Shown here piece by piece: positions 35,988 through 53,837 of a DNA stretch of 64,000 bases; within the stretch, counting starts at the first letter, position 1; each line of letters begins with the position of its first letter. The notes under the pieces are model-generated. The model was not told the origin of the DNA, made no database searches, and saw only the letters and a list, made by a program, of their open reading frames with translations. The position numbers and the translations under genes were made by a program. This DNA is from Lota lota (taxonomy: Eukaryota > Chordata > Actinopteri > Gadiformes > Lotidae), in NCBI GenBank assembly GCA_026745465.1, contig JACYXH010000104.1, forward strand, positions 62,001-126,000. Direction: 5' to 3'.

Positions 35988-38284
35988 GGTTTCTAACAAA
36001 GCTGAAGGTAGCTCCCTATTCGCAGCTAGTGATGTTCGACCAGGAAACGAGTCGATTTTTAGTTAGTTTTAGTTTTGTAATGACAAACTGGTTACCACTG
36101 GTACTGTGACATATTTATTATACTATTACAGTTTCAGAAATGTACATTAGCTACTTCTCGTCATCAGCGGAGAAGCGTAAATTAGATTACATATTTTACT
36201 CTATGAAAAGTGTTGAGCTTCAGGGTAGAGCAAGGGAGGGTCAAATGAGATTGTTTAACATTGGTGTCAGCTGACCATGAGCACCTGTCACATGAGGTGA
36301 TGCCATCACCATCCCTCCCCATCAAACCAAATGCCCAAACAGCTCTAAAAACGTCCACCCTTCAAAATGGACTTCAACATGGCCTCCAACCCAGGCTTAT
36401 CCAATGAGTTAACAAGGATGACGGTATGGGATCAACAGGGTGGCAACGGTGCCCAACCAACAGACCTCGTCATCTCTATATTTTCATGTAGGCAAAGTAA
36501 CCAAACCAGATCACTGCTGGCTCAAGTTTCAAATAAAGACACTCTGCTGTAAATTATTTAAATCATGTAGCTGCTTTGCAATTTGCTTCCTTACTACTAC
36601 TTTATTTCTATACCATGATGAATATTGGTTGAACAGCATTCTGCTCAGCATGATGGACTATATTGATAGAATCATCATATATTTCTGCATGTATTGGAGC
36701 ATGTAGCACTGACGTGTCTTCACTGCCAAATAATTGAGTCAGCTGTTATCAACTCTGTGTCGACTATACACCCATTTACAGCTTCTGAGATCAACAGTGG
36801 TCAAAGACAAGATGCATCCACGCACACACCATTTTGGTCACAGTCTGACCGGTGCCAATGGTTTGTGTATCGTTAGTGTATACCGGCAGTACTGTGCAAG
36901 AGTGTGATAATTTGTTAGAACAAATTTGTCATTTCACTCTACAGCGCGGGGTGAAATGACTCTGTGTTTAGAGTACTGGGGCTTCCCTGCTTATGAGCGA
37001 TGATGTGAACCAAAGGTTAGTAGGCAACCTTTCTTGATCTCATTATGAAGCAGAGCAGAGAGAGATGGGTGGCTAGATAAAGAAACAGAGAGAGATAGAG
37101 AGAGGAGGGAGAGTAGGTTAGATAAAGATAGAAAGAGAGAGAGACATTCTAAGCCAATGACACCATTAGCGCCAAGCCACTCAGTGGCTGGAGTCCTAGG
37201 CACCAGGCCCAACCCCCCTAGTTTTCAGCCTCGTGGGCCGGGGTGGAAGCAGGCTATTATCATTTTTGCATTGTGGCCCCCCGGAGCTATTCTGCCATTC
37301 TGCCATTCTGCCATCCTCCATTGAGTCCAAAAGCTTTCCACAGCTCTCAGCGATTTCACCGTGTGCGTAACCCCTCTATTGTGGCCTGCCCCTGCTGTGT
37401 TGGCTGTTGCATTCACTGCTCCCCCTGACCTTTGGCTCTCTCAGCTTATGCTGTGGCTGTGTTATGGCGGCGGGTGTTCCGGTCTATGAGTGGCGAGTCT
37501 CTGGGCCTCATTGTTTAACCTTCACTCTGTTAAGCTGATTTGTTGCAGTTCTTGTGGTTGTAGGTACGGTTGATTCACTAATGTACATTATTGTGAGGTT
37601 GTGTTGAAATTGCTTTCATCCTTTATCGATTTATTATTAATTGAAATGATTCTGAGTTCAAATGATGATAGCCTCGACACTATGTGGTTCAGTAATTGCT
37701 TCACGTAACGTCATTAAGTAGGCCCTCAGACTAAAAAAAAAAAGTAATTCTCAAACGAACATCTATCTTAACAAGTCATGTATGAATACGACAACATTTA
37801 TAAAATAAGATGCATAAAGTATGGACCTCTTCACTTTTATCCATCCTTGGTCCAAGGTTTCAGTTGAAGTGTCTCCAACTTATCTGCCTATTGATGTAGG
37901 TTTTATACCTGTTCCCACTTTTGCATTTAATCACCAGACTAAACATGCACTCTGTGTTCTATTTCAGAGCCATGAGAGTAGAGGCCAACTGATTCAAGAT
38001 ACATTTCCTGGGTGTTTGGGTGTCTGGCGGCAAGTGACTCATCTGACGACAATGAGGTTTTGATTCTAAATCCCCACCTGAGTGTAAACCAATGACTGCC
38101 ATCCTCTGCCACATGTGCCAAACTTATTATGGAATACTCAGCTAGCATGCAGATTCACCACCATCGCCTACGCACACGCAACCATTCACACATCACCGTA
38201 GTCATCGACCCTAACGCAGCCTCCAGGACCTGACAAGACCTATGCAAAGTGAGCGAGTGAGAGGAAAGCCGAAAAGATTCCAGG
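35988..38284. other. intergenic region and b3gnt5 leader
   Basis: Purine-rich AGAG segment at 37050-37145 and a CCATTCTG triplication near 37295. A reasonable acceptor (TGTTCTATTTCAG, ending 37968) could open the exon that carries the intronless b3gnt5 CDS. A tRNA-like GGTTTTGATTC near 38055 may be SINE-derived. No other gene was seen. Confidence 0.4.
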
Positions 38285-39469
38285 ATGTTCATGAACTTCT
38301 ATAGGATGCGCAGGTGCCAGTGTGTGCAGCTGTTTGCCATGTGTCTGGTGCTGTCCCTCATGATGATGTGCTGGGAACAGCTGGACCAAAGTATGAACCA
38401 TGTCATGTCCTACTCATACCGCTTCCTGGACAACCGTTTCACCTTCATCAAGGACAGCTTCACCATTCCTCAGGAGGAGGCTCTGAGCTTCAGCAACTAC
38501 CGCTACCTGCTGGACCACCAGGATAAGTGCACCAACCAGGATGTCCTCCTCCTGCTGTTTGTCAAAACCTCTCCGGAGAACACCAAGAGGCGCGAGGCGA
38601 TCCGGTCCACCTGGGGCAACGAGAGCTACATCTTCCAAACCCTCGGGGCGGACGTTAAGGTGGTCTTTGTGTTAGGGGCCCCCGGGACCTCACCAGAAGG
38701 GCCTTCTGGGACCAAACGAGCGGGGTCTTCCGCGACCAAAAGCCACAAAGCGATCGTCCAGGATAAGCTCGTCAATGAGGACAGACTCAATGGAGATTTG
38801 ATCCAGCAAGACTTCACAGACACGTTTCACAACCTGACCCTGAAGCTCATCCAGCAGTTTCACTGGGCGCACGCCCGCTGCGCCCAAGCCCGGTTCGTCA
38901 TGACTGCCGACGACGACATCTTTGTCCACATGCCCAACCTGGTCGGCTACCTGCAGGACAAGGCAAGAAAAGATGTCACCGACTTTTGGATCGGCCGTGT
39001 GCACCGGGGGGCCCCGCCGATTCGAAACAAGGATAGCAAGTACTACGTGCCCTACGAGATGTACCCGTGGTCCACCTACCCGGACTACACGGCCGGGGCC
39101 GGGTATGTGGTCTCCAGGGATGTGGCGGAGAAGATCTATCAGGCCACTCTCAAGCTCAATGCCTCCATCTACATAGATGACGTGTTCATGGGGATATGCG
39201 CCCACTCCATGGGCGTTTCCCCACAGGAGCATGTGTACTTCTCAGGGGAAGGCAAGGCGCCCTATCACGTGTGCATTTACGATCAAATGATGACGTCCCA
39301 TGGTCACATAGAGGACATCTATGATCTGTGGAAGGTAGCGACGGACCCCCTCGTTAAGCAGAGGACCTCTGGGTTTCTAGGGAGGCTGTATTGCACGGCA
39401 GCCAAACTGGCTCTCCTTTGTAGACCTTACTTTTTCAACACATATCCATGCAAGGGAGCCTTTGCCTAG
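38285..39469 (+). CDS. b3gnt5: lactosylceramide beta-1,3-N-acetylglucosaminyltransferase (B3gnt5)
   Basis: Golgi type II membrane glycosyltransferase that adds GlcNAc to lactosylceramide, starting lacto/neolacto-series glycolipids. One uninterrupted 394-codon frame; human B3GNT5 has 378 residues and also an intronless CDS. Visible: a short cytoplasmic tail, signal anchor about 15-30, a stem, the GT31 motif RREAIRSTWG at about 102-111, the metal-binding DDD at 209-211 in MTADDDIFVHMP, the TYPDYTAGAGY stretch, IDDVFMGIC, and a C-terminal TYPCKGAFA like that of B3GNT5. Residues about 133-156 form a Gly/Pro/Ser/Lys-rich insertion after VVFVLGA, longer than in mammals. The first ATG aligns with the family N-terminus. 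An AATAAA at 40641-40646 is a candidate 3' end. Confidence 0.95.
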   Translation: MFMNFYRMRRCQCVQLFAMCLVLSLMMMCWEQLDQSMNHVMSYSYRFLDNRFTFIKDSFTIPQEEALSFSNYRYLLDHQDKCTNQDVLLLLFVKTSPENTKRREAIRSTWGNESYIFQTLGADVKVVFVLGAPGTSPEGPSGTKRAGSSATKSHKAIVQDKLVNEDRLNGDLIQQDFTDTFHNLTLKLIQQFHWAHARCAQARFVMTADDDIFVHMPNLVGYLQDKARKDVTDFWIGRVHRGAPPIRNKDSKYYVPYEMYPWSTYPDYTAGAGYVVSRDVAEKIYQATLKLNASIYIDDVFMGICAHSMGVSPQEHVYFSGEGKAPYHVCIYDQMMTSHGHIEDIYDLWKVATDPLVKQRTSGFLGRLYCTAAKLALLCRPYFFNTYPCKGAFA

Positions 39470-41132
39470 TAACTCCATTTAGTGTATGTGTGTTTGTGTG
39501 CAAGTCTGCATGTTTGTGGTCACTGTGTGTGCATGTGGTTTGTGTAAATGTTTCAGAGAGAGAGAGAGAGTGAACACCACAAAAATGTATGCTTTTGAAA
39601 GGGGCAAGGGGAAAGATGCAGACATCAAGAGGAGAAAGTAGGGCATACAATAGTGCAAACGTTACTAGGTCCACAATGAAATAGGGATACTTTCTGTGAG
39701 TATTTCCTTCTAGGCGACTACAGCTCTGAAGGTGAAAATACATGACAACATTCTGTGTTGTTAGCGGGAAATAACTATCACTGGTGTTTCTAGCAAAACA
39801 GGTGTTTCTAGCAAAACCTTGTTGTGTATCTGTTATGAGCATTATAATAAGCAATGTTGTATATGAAATGCGCCACACACCGTAGCGTTATACTATGGGT
39901 GTCCGGAAAGGTAGTCTGACGTCACGAAAAGAACGCCACCTGCAGCAGAGTTGAACGTTCACGTAGTGTTTTGGGGAGAATGGCAAAAACAGGATTTTAC
40001 CCCTTTTTTCTCTAAACTGTTACTGAAACCTATTTCAGTAACTGTGATAAAATGGCATAGATTACTATGTTGACGATCATGATATAAGACAAATGACCGC
40101 GTCAAAGTGGTTTTGGGTTCACTGGCTCTTTAAACTAAAGTGCTTATATTAGGATAATGTGTTTTTGTTCTCTGGCCTTCGTTTGTGGGCTCCAGTATTT
40201 ATGAATTAGGAAGCGTGGTCGAGGTGTTACATTTCTATGTGATGTAAACATACTTTTCTTTAAATAATAACTATTCCATTGTCGGTGTCATGAACCGACT
40301 CTTGCTCATCTACTCAACGACAATTTCAAAATCGCTTGAGGACACTGATGGGGAATTAAACGCAAAGCTGTTGATTTGAAGCTGTTTCAGGAGACCTACA
40401 TCTTTATTTCCTGTCTTGTGTAGCGAAACTGTGCTAAATGACATTTGCAACATGCACATCATTGCATTCCTTGTAGTCTATGTCCCACCCACAGCCAAAC
40501 TGTCATAGTTAAGGTAAAGGGAAAATTGCCTCACCCATTTCACCCATTTCTTTCTGATGACAAAGGGCGTTATATCACGAGGGCAAACTTCTGTTTATCT
40601 TTCCTCGATCAATATGGTTAACAAGCCCCTGTTTGTAGAAAATAAAATGTATTTGTAAACTTACATGGCTTTTAACCTGTCTTTTACTTGTTTCCCGTAG
40701 CAACATTTTTGCTTGCAACCAACCACAGTTTGAATGGGCAAAAGAGACAATATATCTTTTTTATTGCAATGATACAAAATACAGGACAAAGTGTAAACAT
40801 TGGTTGGCAAGGTATTACAAGTATTGGCACATACAAATTTGGGTTCTTGCCCCTTATCTTTCTCAAAGATTCTGTAAGATAAACATGCTTCATTTTAACG
40901 GTGAAAAAGAAATGCAGTATCCATTTGATTATTTGAAACTTTAAAATCACACAATTATTTGACGTGTGACGCATATAGGGTCTGATAAATACGTCTGAAT
41001 CTGCAATGTGCCTTGTGTCTGTATATTTTTATGTACCATTTGAAACCCAACGCCAAAGTCTCTGCTTGTTCTGTTGTGGCTACAACCCAACACTTTAACA
41101 AACTAAGAGAGGTCGAGAAAGTCGAAGTTTGA

Positions 41133-42067
41133 AAGATAAATACTTTATTGTCACTTGCAACAAGTAACAACAAAACCCGAGTTGGTTTGCAAAGAACTCC
41201 TGTTCTGGAATCAGGCTTCAGGTTATATTCCCAAAATGTGTGAATTCCTCCTACCTGCACTGACCAATCATAACACCCTATGCCTCAGGCCTAAATATTG
41301 GACACCTCTTGTGTCCCCCACCTCAGTTACCCATTTAGTTGAACCTGGTGCCAGCTAAGTTAAAGATAACAATAAAAGGGCTCCTTTCCTCTTCATGGTC
41401 CCTCTGAAGCCCTCTCCATGCCTTTCTGTTTGGCTGAGAGAATCCTATGGTCCGAGAGGTCACCACTTTAGGAGTCAAACCAACAACTTGAAATCAACTG
41501 CCTGACTGAGGTCCATCCCCGAGGGCTATCGGGAAGTGTAGTTAGTGCCACATGGATTACCTTCAGAATATGGTCCCTAACTGAGTCTTACGCTTTTCTT
41601 TGAAAAATAAAGACTTTATTATCACTTGCAACAAGTAACAACAAAACCTGAGTTGGTTTGCAAAGAACTCCTGTTCTGGAATCAGGCTTCAGGTTATATT
41701 CCCAAAATGTGTGAATCCCTCCTACCTGCACTGACCAATCATAACACCCTATGCCTCAGGCCTAAATATTGGACACCTCTTGTGTCCCCCACCTCAGTTA
41801 CCCATTTAGTTGAACCTGGTGCCAGCTAAGTTGAAGATAACAATAAAAGGGCTCCTTTCCTCTTCATGGTCCCTCTGAAGCCCTCTCCATGCCTTTCTGT
41901 TTGGCTGAGAGAATCCTATGGTCCGAGAGGTCACCACTTTAGGAGTCAAACCAACAACTTGAAATCAGCTGCCTGAGGTCCATCCCCGAGGGCTTTCAGG
42001 AGGTGTAGTTAGTGCCACACGGATTTCCTTCGGAATGTGGTCCCTTACTGAGTCTTACACTTTTCTC
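41133..42067. repeat. 471-bp tandem duplication, two copies
   Basis: Copy 1 spans about 41133-41598 and copy 2 about 41604-42067. Corresponding points such as CAACAAGTAACAACAAAACC differ by 471 bases. The copies are nearly identical, with scattered substitutions (GTTAAAG/GTTGAAG, GAATTCC/GAATCCC) and a small deletion in copy 2 near 41980. Confidence 0.9.
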
Positions 42068-43655
42068 CACACTTATTTGATTCAATGAGCATACAGGCAA
42101 GACAATGATTCGATTTTTCCTTTAAATGTTATGGTAAATTTCTCCCATAACTCTACAGTTGGTCTCTCTCTGGCCCCGTGGCTTGCATCTTGGAGGCGAG
42201 GCCAGTCATCCCTGTCACCAGGGTATGATCCAGCAAGGTATCTAGCACATTGCTACGAGCCGACGTCATGCATGCCATCGCAAGCTTTAATTACTCAAAA
42301 AGTGAAGGGTTCCTAAAACTAGGGCCATACTCGAGCACAACAGTCTCTTAACGTACACTCACTACACATTTTTGTTATATATGGATACTTAGAAAATAGG
42401 CACTGTGTGTAGCGTCACCACAGCTCTTTCCTCATCTCTTTAATTATAATAAACATGGAGGTCTAACTGAACCCTAGTCAGGATGTTTTCAGGATTAGAG
42501 GTTCTCCAAACAGCTGTCCGGTTTCCGGCTTGTAATGGCTAATCAACATCCCACCTGGTGGTGAAATGGGGGTCCTTTAAAGGGCCCCTATCCAAGAAAA
42601 CTTGGAAACCCCGGTTCTCAACAGCTTTAGTCATTATTATTCATTCATTCCTATAACTTTATACGCTAGGGTGACCAGATGTCCCCATTTTACGGGGACA
42701 GTCCCCGTTTCTGTTGGCCTGTCCCCGGTCTCCTAAACGAATCAATACAATGTTACGGTAGGCTATAATATAAAACTAATAGGCTGTGTGTGCGTGTGTT
42801 GTTGTGTCATCAGATAAAGACACACCTTCAAGCGGGTAGCCCGGTTGTAATGGGAATGTATTGAAGTATGATAGTTCCAAATGTCCTCAATGCAAAATGG
42901 CATATTGAATTATGGGAATTCAATTAAAACAAAGTGCAATGTACAAGGCAATGTATGACAATGCTTGCATTTGTCTGCATTGCAATTTGATGCTTACAAT
43001 TTTCTGTTGTTGAATTTGGTTGTTTAAATACCATCTTCATTATTAGGTAGGTAATATTCAACCCATTATTTTTTTAACCTCACAAATTCAGGTTGAAATT
43101 CAGTCCAAACCATCCACCAGTCATCATCCGGGTATCACAGGAAACCAATGGCTTACCGATACACTACTGTAACCAATGGTAACATGCTGCTTGGAGACGG
43201 AGCCTGCTCCAAGATCCAATGGTTTTGTGAGTGGTGGTGAGATTGTGCAGACGGTGGAAGAGAAGATGAACCAAGCGGCAAGTTAAGTTATACTTTGTTA
43301 ACTTCAGCGTAATAATGTCTGCTTTTTATAAACATCTTGCAGAGAAAATAACTGAAAATGACTTAAACAGTACCAAAACGAACGAACCCATTCCGAGTGA
43401 GCGATGGCGACACAATGTTTAGTTTTTAACTCGTGCATGTTGCAGAAAATGTTCAACAGTGACTTCTGGGGTCACACCTTAAGGTGTGAATACGTGTGTT
43501 TCCTGTGTGAGAGAAGAGTTTAAAAAAAGGGATAATATAAAAGTTTTTTTACACTATGGAAAAATCTATTCATAATCTGGTTATTCTGAAATATCGCAAG
43601 ACTGCCTCACTGCAGCAGTGAGGTCATGTCCGTAGGACGCGAGGTAACATCATCC

Positions 43656-43656
<1 letters not shown>

Positions 43657-43692
<36 letters not shown>
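43657..43692. repeat. poly-C tract
   Basis: About 36 consecutive C in intergenic DNA. Confidence 0.95.
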
Positions 43693-45219
43693 TTAACTCT
43701 GTGAATCTTCGTCTGTGGTTACGCACGTTCAACTCCAATATCAACTTGCACGTACACGTTCCACAGATCAGCAGTGGGACAAATTGGACAACAATTCACA
43801 AACAAAATTAAGCAAATGACAAGAGCCATGCGATGCCATCCATGACACAAGTGAAAAATTTGTATTTGCGTTGATATCATTTAACAAGACACAAGTTAAA
43901 AATGTGTGTTTGTGGATCATTAAATATTCCTGTGGATTTCATTTTACAAAGCATTATTACCACATATTTGTGGATCGGGGTACACGCAACGTGTTCTTCT
44001 GTGAGTTAATAAAGTCCCAATAAAAACGTCAATGGGAAACGGGCAATGAAGGTAAACTATTTACATGTATCGTTTACTTGCCACCGTACAAGTATGAAAT
44101 AACCTCTTCCCTCGTAAGCGATTATGAATCTACGCGGTTTGGACGTTGCTGATAGAAATTTCAAATGGGGTTTAAGAAGGGGGGGAATCAGGGTGGAATT
44201 TCACTGCCCACGTCTGTGTGGAGCTCAAGAGGTCCGGACGTGAAAGTCCCATTCAAACACCGAATTTAGTATTTTGATTATTAGGCATAATGTTTCAACC
44301 ATCCACGGTAGACTTACCACGAGCAACGAGAGTGCGTATGATATCAACCTTGTTTTCAGAAAACATTGTTTTATTCGAGATATCATGGAGAACACAACAC
44401 CATTACCACCGATAACATGCCTGTGCTGCTAAATTTGCGAAATGGAGGCGATCGTGCTGTGACATCACGATGTACAAGCCCCATCCTGAGATCCGTTAAA
44501 TGACGTCGATCCCATTGGTGTCGCATAGAGCTGGTTCCCGTCATTTACCTTTTAGGTGTAACTTACCACTAAATTGTCATCAAGACCTTTCGCGGACCAT
44601 CTCATGTGCAAACTTTAAAAATAAATAAAAACACATGCAGTGGCTTAGCAAAGACTGCCAACAACCCCTTATAACACAATTATTACTGCAAGACAATTGC
44701 CAGTGGGAAACAGTGGAGAGAAAAGTAAGCAACGCTGCTTTAATTTAGCAATCAAACATTAACACATCAATGAAAACATTACAATGACTTAGTTAGCTGC
44801 AGTTGTCATTAGAAAGCCCAAAAAGCCCATACTATATTTACTGAACCATATGTTATTTTAAAATAATCTCGATTCTATTGTTTCTATTGTATTTCTCTCT
44901 GAAGATTAAAACCCCACGTGCCACCTGCAGTACTCTCGCGTACCGCTTGAAACACTGGCGTAGCGCGTCATGGTCTCTAAACGCTCGTTTTAGAGAATAT
45001 AAATATTAATGAATTTACATAGCAGCTCGGAAAACGCAATACAAGGCCCTGCGTTGCATAAATAGTGATACTATTTGAAATATTAGTTATATCTAGAGGC
45101 TTACTGACGCCTCTCCATTGAGTTATACAACCTATTTTTTGGTTGGAACAACTTGATGCAGTTCAGTCCCTTTTCTAAGGGACAGCGTTTAACACTTGAA
45201 AGGGCTGTAATCATGCATG

Positions 45220-45323
45220 GAGTGCACCATATCGGGAAATACATTGAGTGCGCCATATTGGGAAATACAATGAGTGCCCCATATTGGGAAATACATTGAG
45301 TGCGCCATATTGGGAAATACACT
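45220..45323. repeat. 26-bp minisatellite, four units
   Basis: Units start at 45220, 45246, 45272 and 45298 with an exact 26-base period, and a fifth partial unit starts at 45324. Each contains GCCATATTGGGAAATAC or a close variant. It lies downstream of the eif4a2 stop, past the first candidate poly(A) signal. Confidence 0.92.
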
Positions 45324-45446
45324 GAGCGCATCGACGGCAAGCGGTGGGAGAGTACCACCACATCAGCATTAACTGAAATTAAAGTGGTACACCCAGGAAT
45401 TATTTCAGAAACTATAATAAAAATTACTTTGTATGGCAATTTCAGT

Positions 45447-45452
45447 TTTATT
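45447..45452 (-). terminator. candidate eif4a2 poly(A) signal (AATAAA)
   Basis: First minus-strand AATAAA after the eif4a2 stop codon, about 515 bases downstream, which would give a 3' UTR of ordinary length. Confidence 0.5.
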
Positions 45453-45965
45453 AAGATATTCAGACAACTGGAGTAACGATTTACAAAAACATTTTGCAAA
45501 CCAATGCACAACGGTAAAACCACATCAGCACAATACAGCGAGCGAACCAAGAAAAAAAAAAAAGTTGAAGGTAAATGATTGCACGTCACTATTGACCAGA
45601 CCCAACATATACATCTATATAGCATATATGTTAGCATAACATAATTTGCAGACTTTATACAGCACTTATACTTTTTAGTCCACAAGTAAATCACTAAATG
45701 GTGAAGTATATCCAACACACACATCACTATGGAGCTTGGAAAGAGATACCTGATATAGACTCTGTTTAAAGACACCATAGTTATAGTAGCGCCAACCAGC
45801 AAACTGTCAAGGTTAGAACCTACCACTGTCCATTAAAAGACACTTCGCTTTTAACACATGTCAAATTATCCAAAGTTGGAGCATTTAAGAGCTTTTCCCT
45901 CTTTGAATAATATAAGCACAATGCAAGTGGACGATTTATATCGCTGCGATAAAAGACCTCACGGC

Positions 45966-51309
<5,344 letters not shown>

Positions 51310-52187
51310 GGTCTGTTACCAACTTCGGCATGCGGCTGGAAAGATCGCTGATGACGACTGCAGCTGCTTTTATGTAGCCGGACTATATTCGTTGCTGAAT
51401 CTAAAATCCAATTATATGTATACTTATAACAATAATAATACACTCACTAAATATTTAACCAAACTCCAAATTGCCTGTTACATAAAACATTTAGAAATCA
51501 TGTGCAGTGACTAATTATAATGTAACAAATAATTTTAACTATATTTTGGAGCGGAAGGATATTGCAGTATTCGGGAGTTCTTGTGCCAGAGACTCTAAGG
51601 TTAAAATGAGTTCCGGCAAGGCTGAGAGTTACATTTCTTGCATGTGTGTGATTAACTCAAGTAGGTCACACGCTCTTGCAATTATTATTGAAATAGGCTA
51701 TTTACCAAATCATATCCAACTAATTGTTATATGTAGTGATATTCATTTATGGATGTATTCAAGTGGTTGGAGAAATCTCGAATACACTATCTTATTGGCC
51801 TTATTATATTGCAACATTATACATTTTTAAGAAAAAAGTAGTTCTTAGCTCTAGTACAGGTTTTTCAATTTTTTTTATCTATTAATAATTAAACGTCAAC
51901 CAAATAAGTAACTCAAATTTTGATTTTTTGTCTAAAACTACTTCCGGTTATGTATCAAAATAAAGATCGATGTTTTATCTAATTTGTGCAGAATTTCATT
52001 AATACATAGCATACCATTTGTACAATGTAAATTATTGCAACGTCCTCTTCACTTGTGTCTATCACTTTTTTATTTTTTGCTTTTAATCTGAAGAGAACAT
52101 ATTGCAACCGGAAATATGTATTGTACCTAGTAACTTAGAACAGGTTAGCCAGCTGGATGGAAAAAAGGGAGTCGGGCTATTACAAAC
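51310..52187. promoter_or_regulatory. divergent eif4a2/dcun1d1 intergenic segment
   Basis: About 880 bases separate the two start codons, which face away from each other. Untranslated leaders of both genes and probably both promoters must lie here. The segment is AT-rich overall with few CpGs, and no obvious TATA box could be assigned. CGGAAGGATAT at 51552 and CTTCCGGTT at 51941 are ETS-like motifs on opposite strands. Confidence 0.45.
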
Positions 52188-53740
52188 ATGGTAAATGCTA
52201 CCTCAATCTATTTGTTTTTAGCAGTCCCCACGATAAATAGAGAAACGCCGTGTGGCTGTAACATGCGTGAATAATTAATCTAAGCAAGAATATGCACCAA
52301 GGACCACGAATTCCCGGTAGAATTATAGGTTTTTTGCCATCATTGGTTAACTAGCTAACGGTAAAACATGGGTAACACAAGCTAGCCAGCTTAGCTTATT
52401 TAGTTATTAATTGTTCATAACAACTGGCATATAGTCTACCAGATGTCATAGTTTCTTTTGAAATTATTGTGAGTTTTGTACTTTGCACTAAATCGAAAGT
52501 TAATCAACGCCAAAGAGGTACCAAACCCGGCTAGTTGTTCAATGTTTTGAACAAACAATTTGTGGATCTCAATTGTTCCGCAAACTATTGATAGTGGCAT
52601 ATATTGACAACACGGAGATTCCCTACATAACTTTATTATACGCGATCCATCCATATACCTCTTCGCGCTTTTGACAACCGGTGGACGCGGCAGGTATACA
52701 CGGGATTTGGTGACCTGACTGGATGGGCTATTATGAAGGTTTTGACCGATGTGCATTTAAATTTGAATCTTCTTGTGGTTATTTCTTTGTGCAGAACAAG
52801 CTGAAGTCCTCACAGAAGGATAAAGTTCGTCAGTTCATGATCTTCACTCAGTCCAACGAGAAGATTGCATTAGCCTGTCTATCACAAAATGAGTGGAAGC
52901 TAGATGTTGCCACTGATAACTTCTTCCAAAACCCAGAGCTCTACGTTTCAAATCTAAAGGGAGTCTTGGACAAGAGAAGGCTTGAACAGCTGTACAACCG
53001 ATACCGAGGTACTGTTTGTAAATACAGATAAACTTGCACACAGTATAATTTGCTGTTCTCCCTAGTCCTCTTCTGTCTTACTTACTCACTTTCCCCTAAT
53101 AGATCCTCAAGATGATAACAAGATCGGTATTGATGGAATCCAGCAGTTTTGTGACGACCTGGGCCTGGACCCAGCTAGTATCAGCGTGCTCCTTATAGCA
53201 TGGAAGTTCCGTGCAGCCACGCAATGCGAGTTCTCGAAGCCGGAGTTCATGGATGGGATGACAGAGCAAGGGTGAGAAGACAACTCCATATGCCAGTTCA
53301 GTTGCCAGGGTTGGGTAGCTGTCGCTGCAACGCCTAGATATGTTTTAGCTTAAGACACATAGAGCTGGCACAGATGAATACAACAGGGTAATTTTATTTT
53401 ACTTACTTTTTTCATTATTGATAAAGTGTTCATATTTTGGTTTTAATAAGAACTATAATATTAACTGTTCACTACTCATCATAAACTTCATGCAGCTTGA
53501 GAAATATTCTAGCTTGTACACCTCACGCAGAACGCTTTTATAAGCCAACTAACCACACCAATGTCAATTAGTCTTTGTTGTTCTGAACCTTGTTTTCTTT
53601 GTCTTAGATGTGACAGTATAGAGAAGTTAAAAGCTCAGTTACCCAAAATGGAACAAGAGCTGAAAGACCAAGGAAGATTTAAGGACTTTTACCAGTTTAC
53701 ATTTAACTTTGCTAAGAATCCTGGCCAGAAAGGATTAGGT

Positions 53741-53837
<97 letters not shown>

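Larger units (their letters stand above)
39470..45219. other. b3gnt5-eif4a2 intergenic region
   Basis: The first 1.2 kb is probably b3gnt5 3' UTR, with an AATAAA at 40641-40646. The rest holds the 471-bp tandem duplication, a poly-C tract and a small GGTGACCAGATGTCCCC module near 42670 with complementary GTCCCC/GGGGAC. No exon with a recognised product was found. Confidence 0.5.

Noticed and set aside
38314-39232. Overlapping plus- and minus-strand frames inside b3gnt5
   Set aside because: They are shadows of a GC-rich true CDS; only the 394-codon frame has GT31 motifs.
42660-42735. GGTGACCAGATGTCCCC/GGGGAC module as a gene or riboswitch-like structure
   Set aside because: It resembles a common transposon-end motif in vertebrates and has no coding or host-gene context.
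45101-45826. A 241-codon minus-strand frame with repeated FPIW/FPNM-like residues
   Set aside because: The repeated residues come from the 26-bp minisatellite, and the frame lies in the eif4a2 3' UTR and flank.
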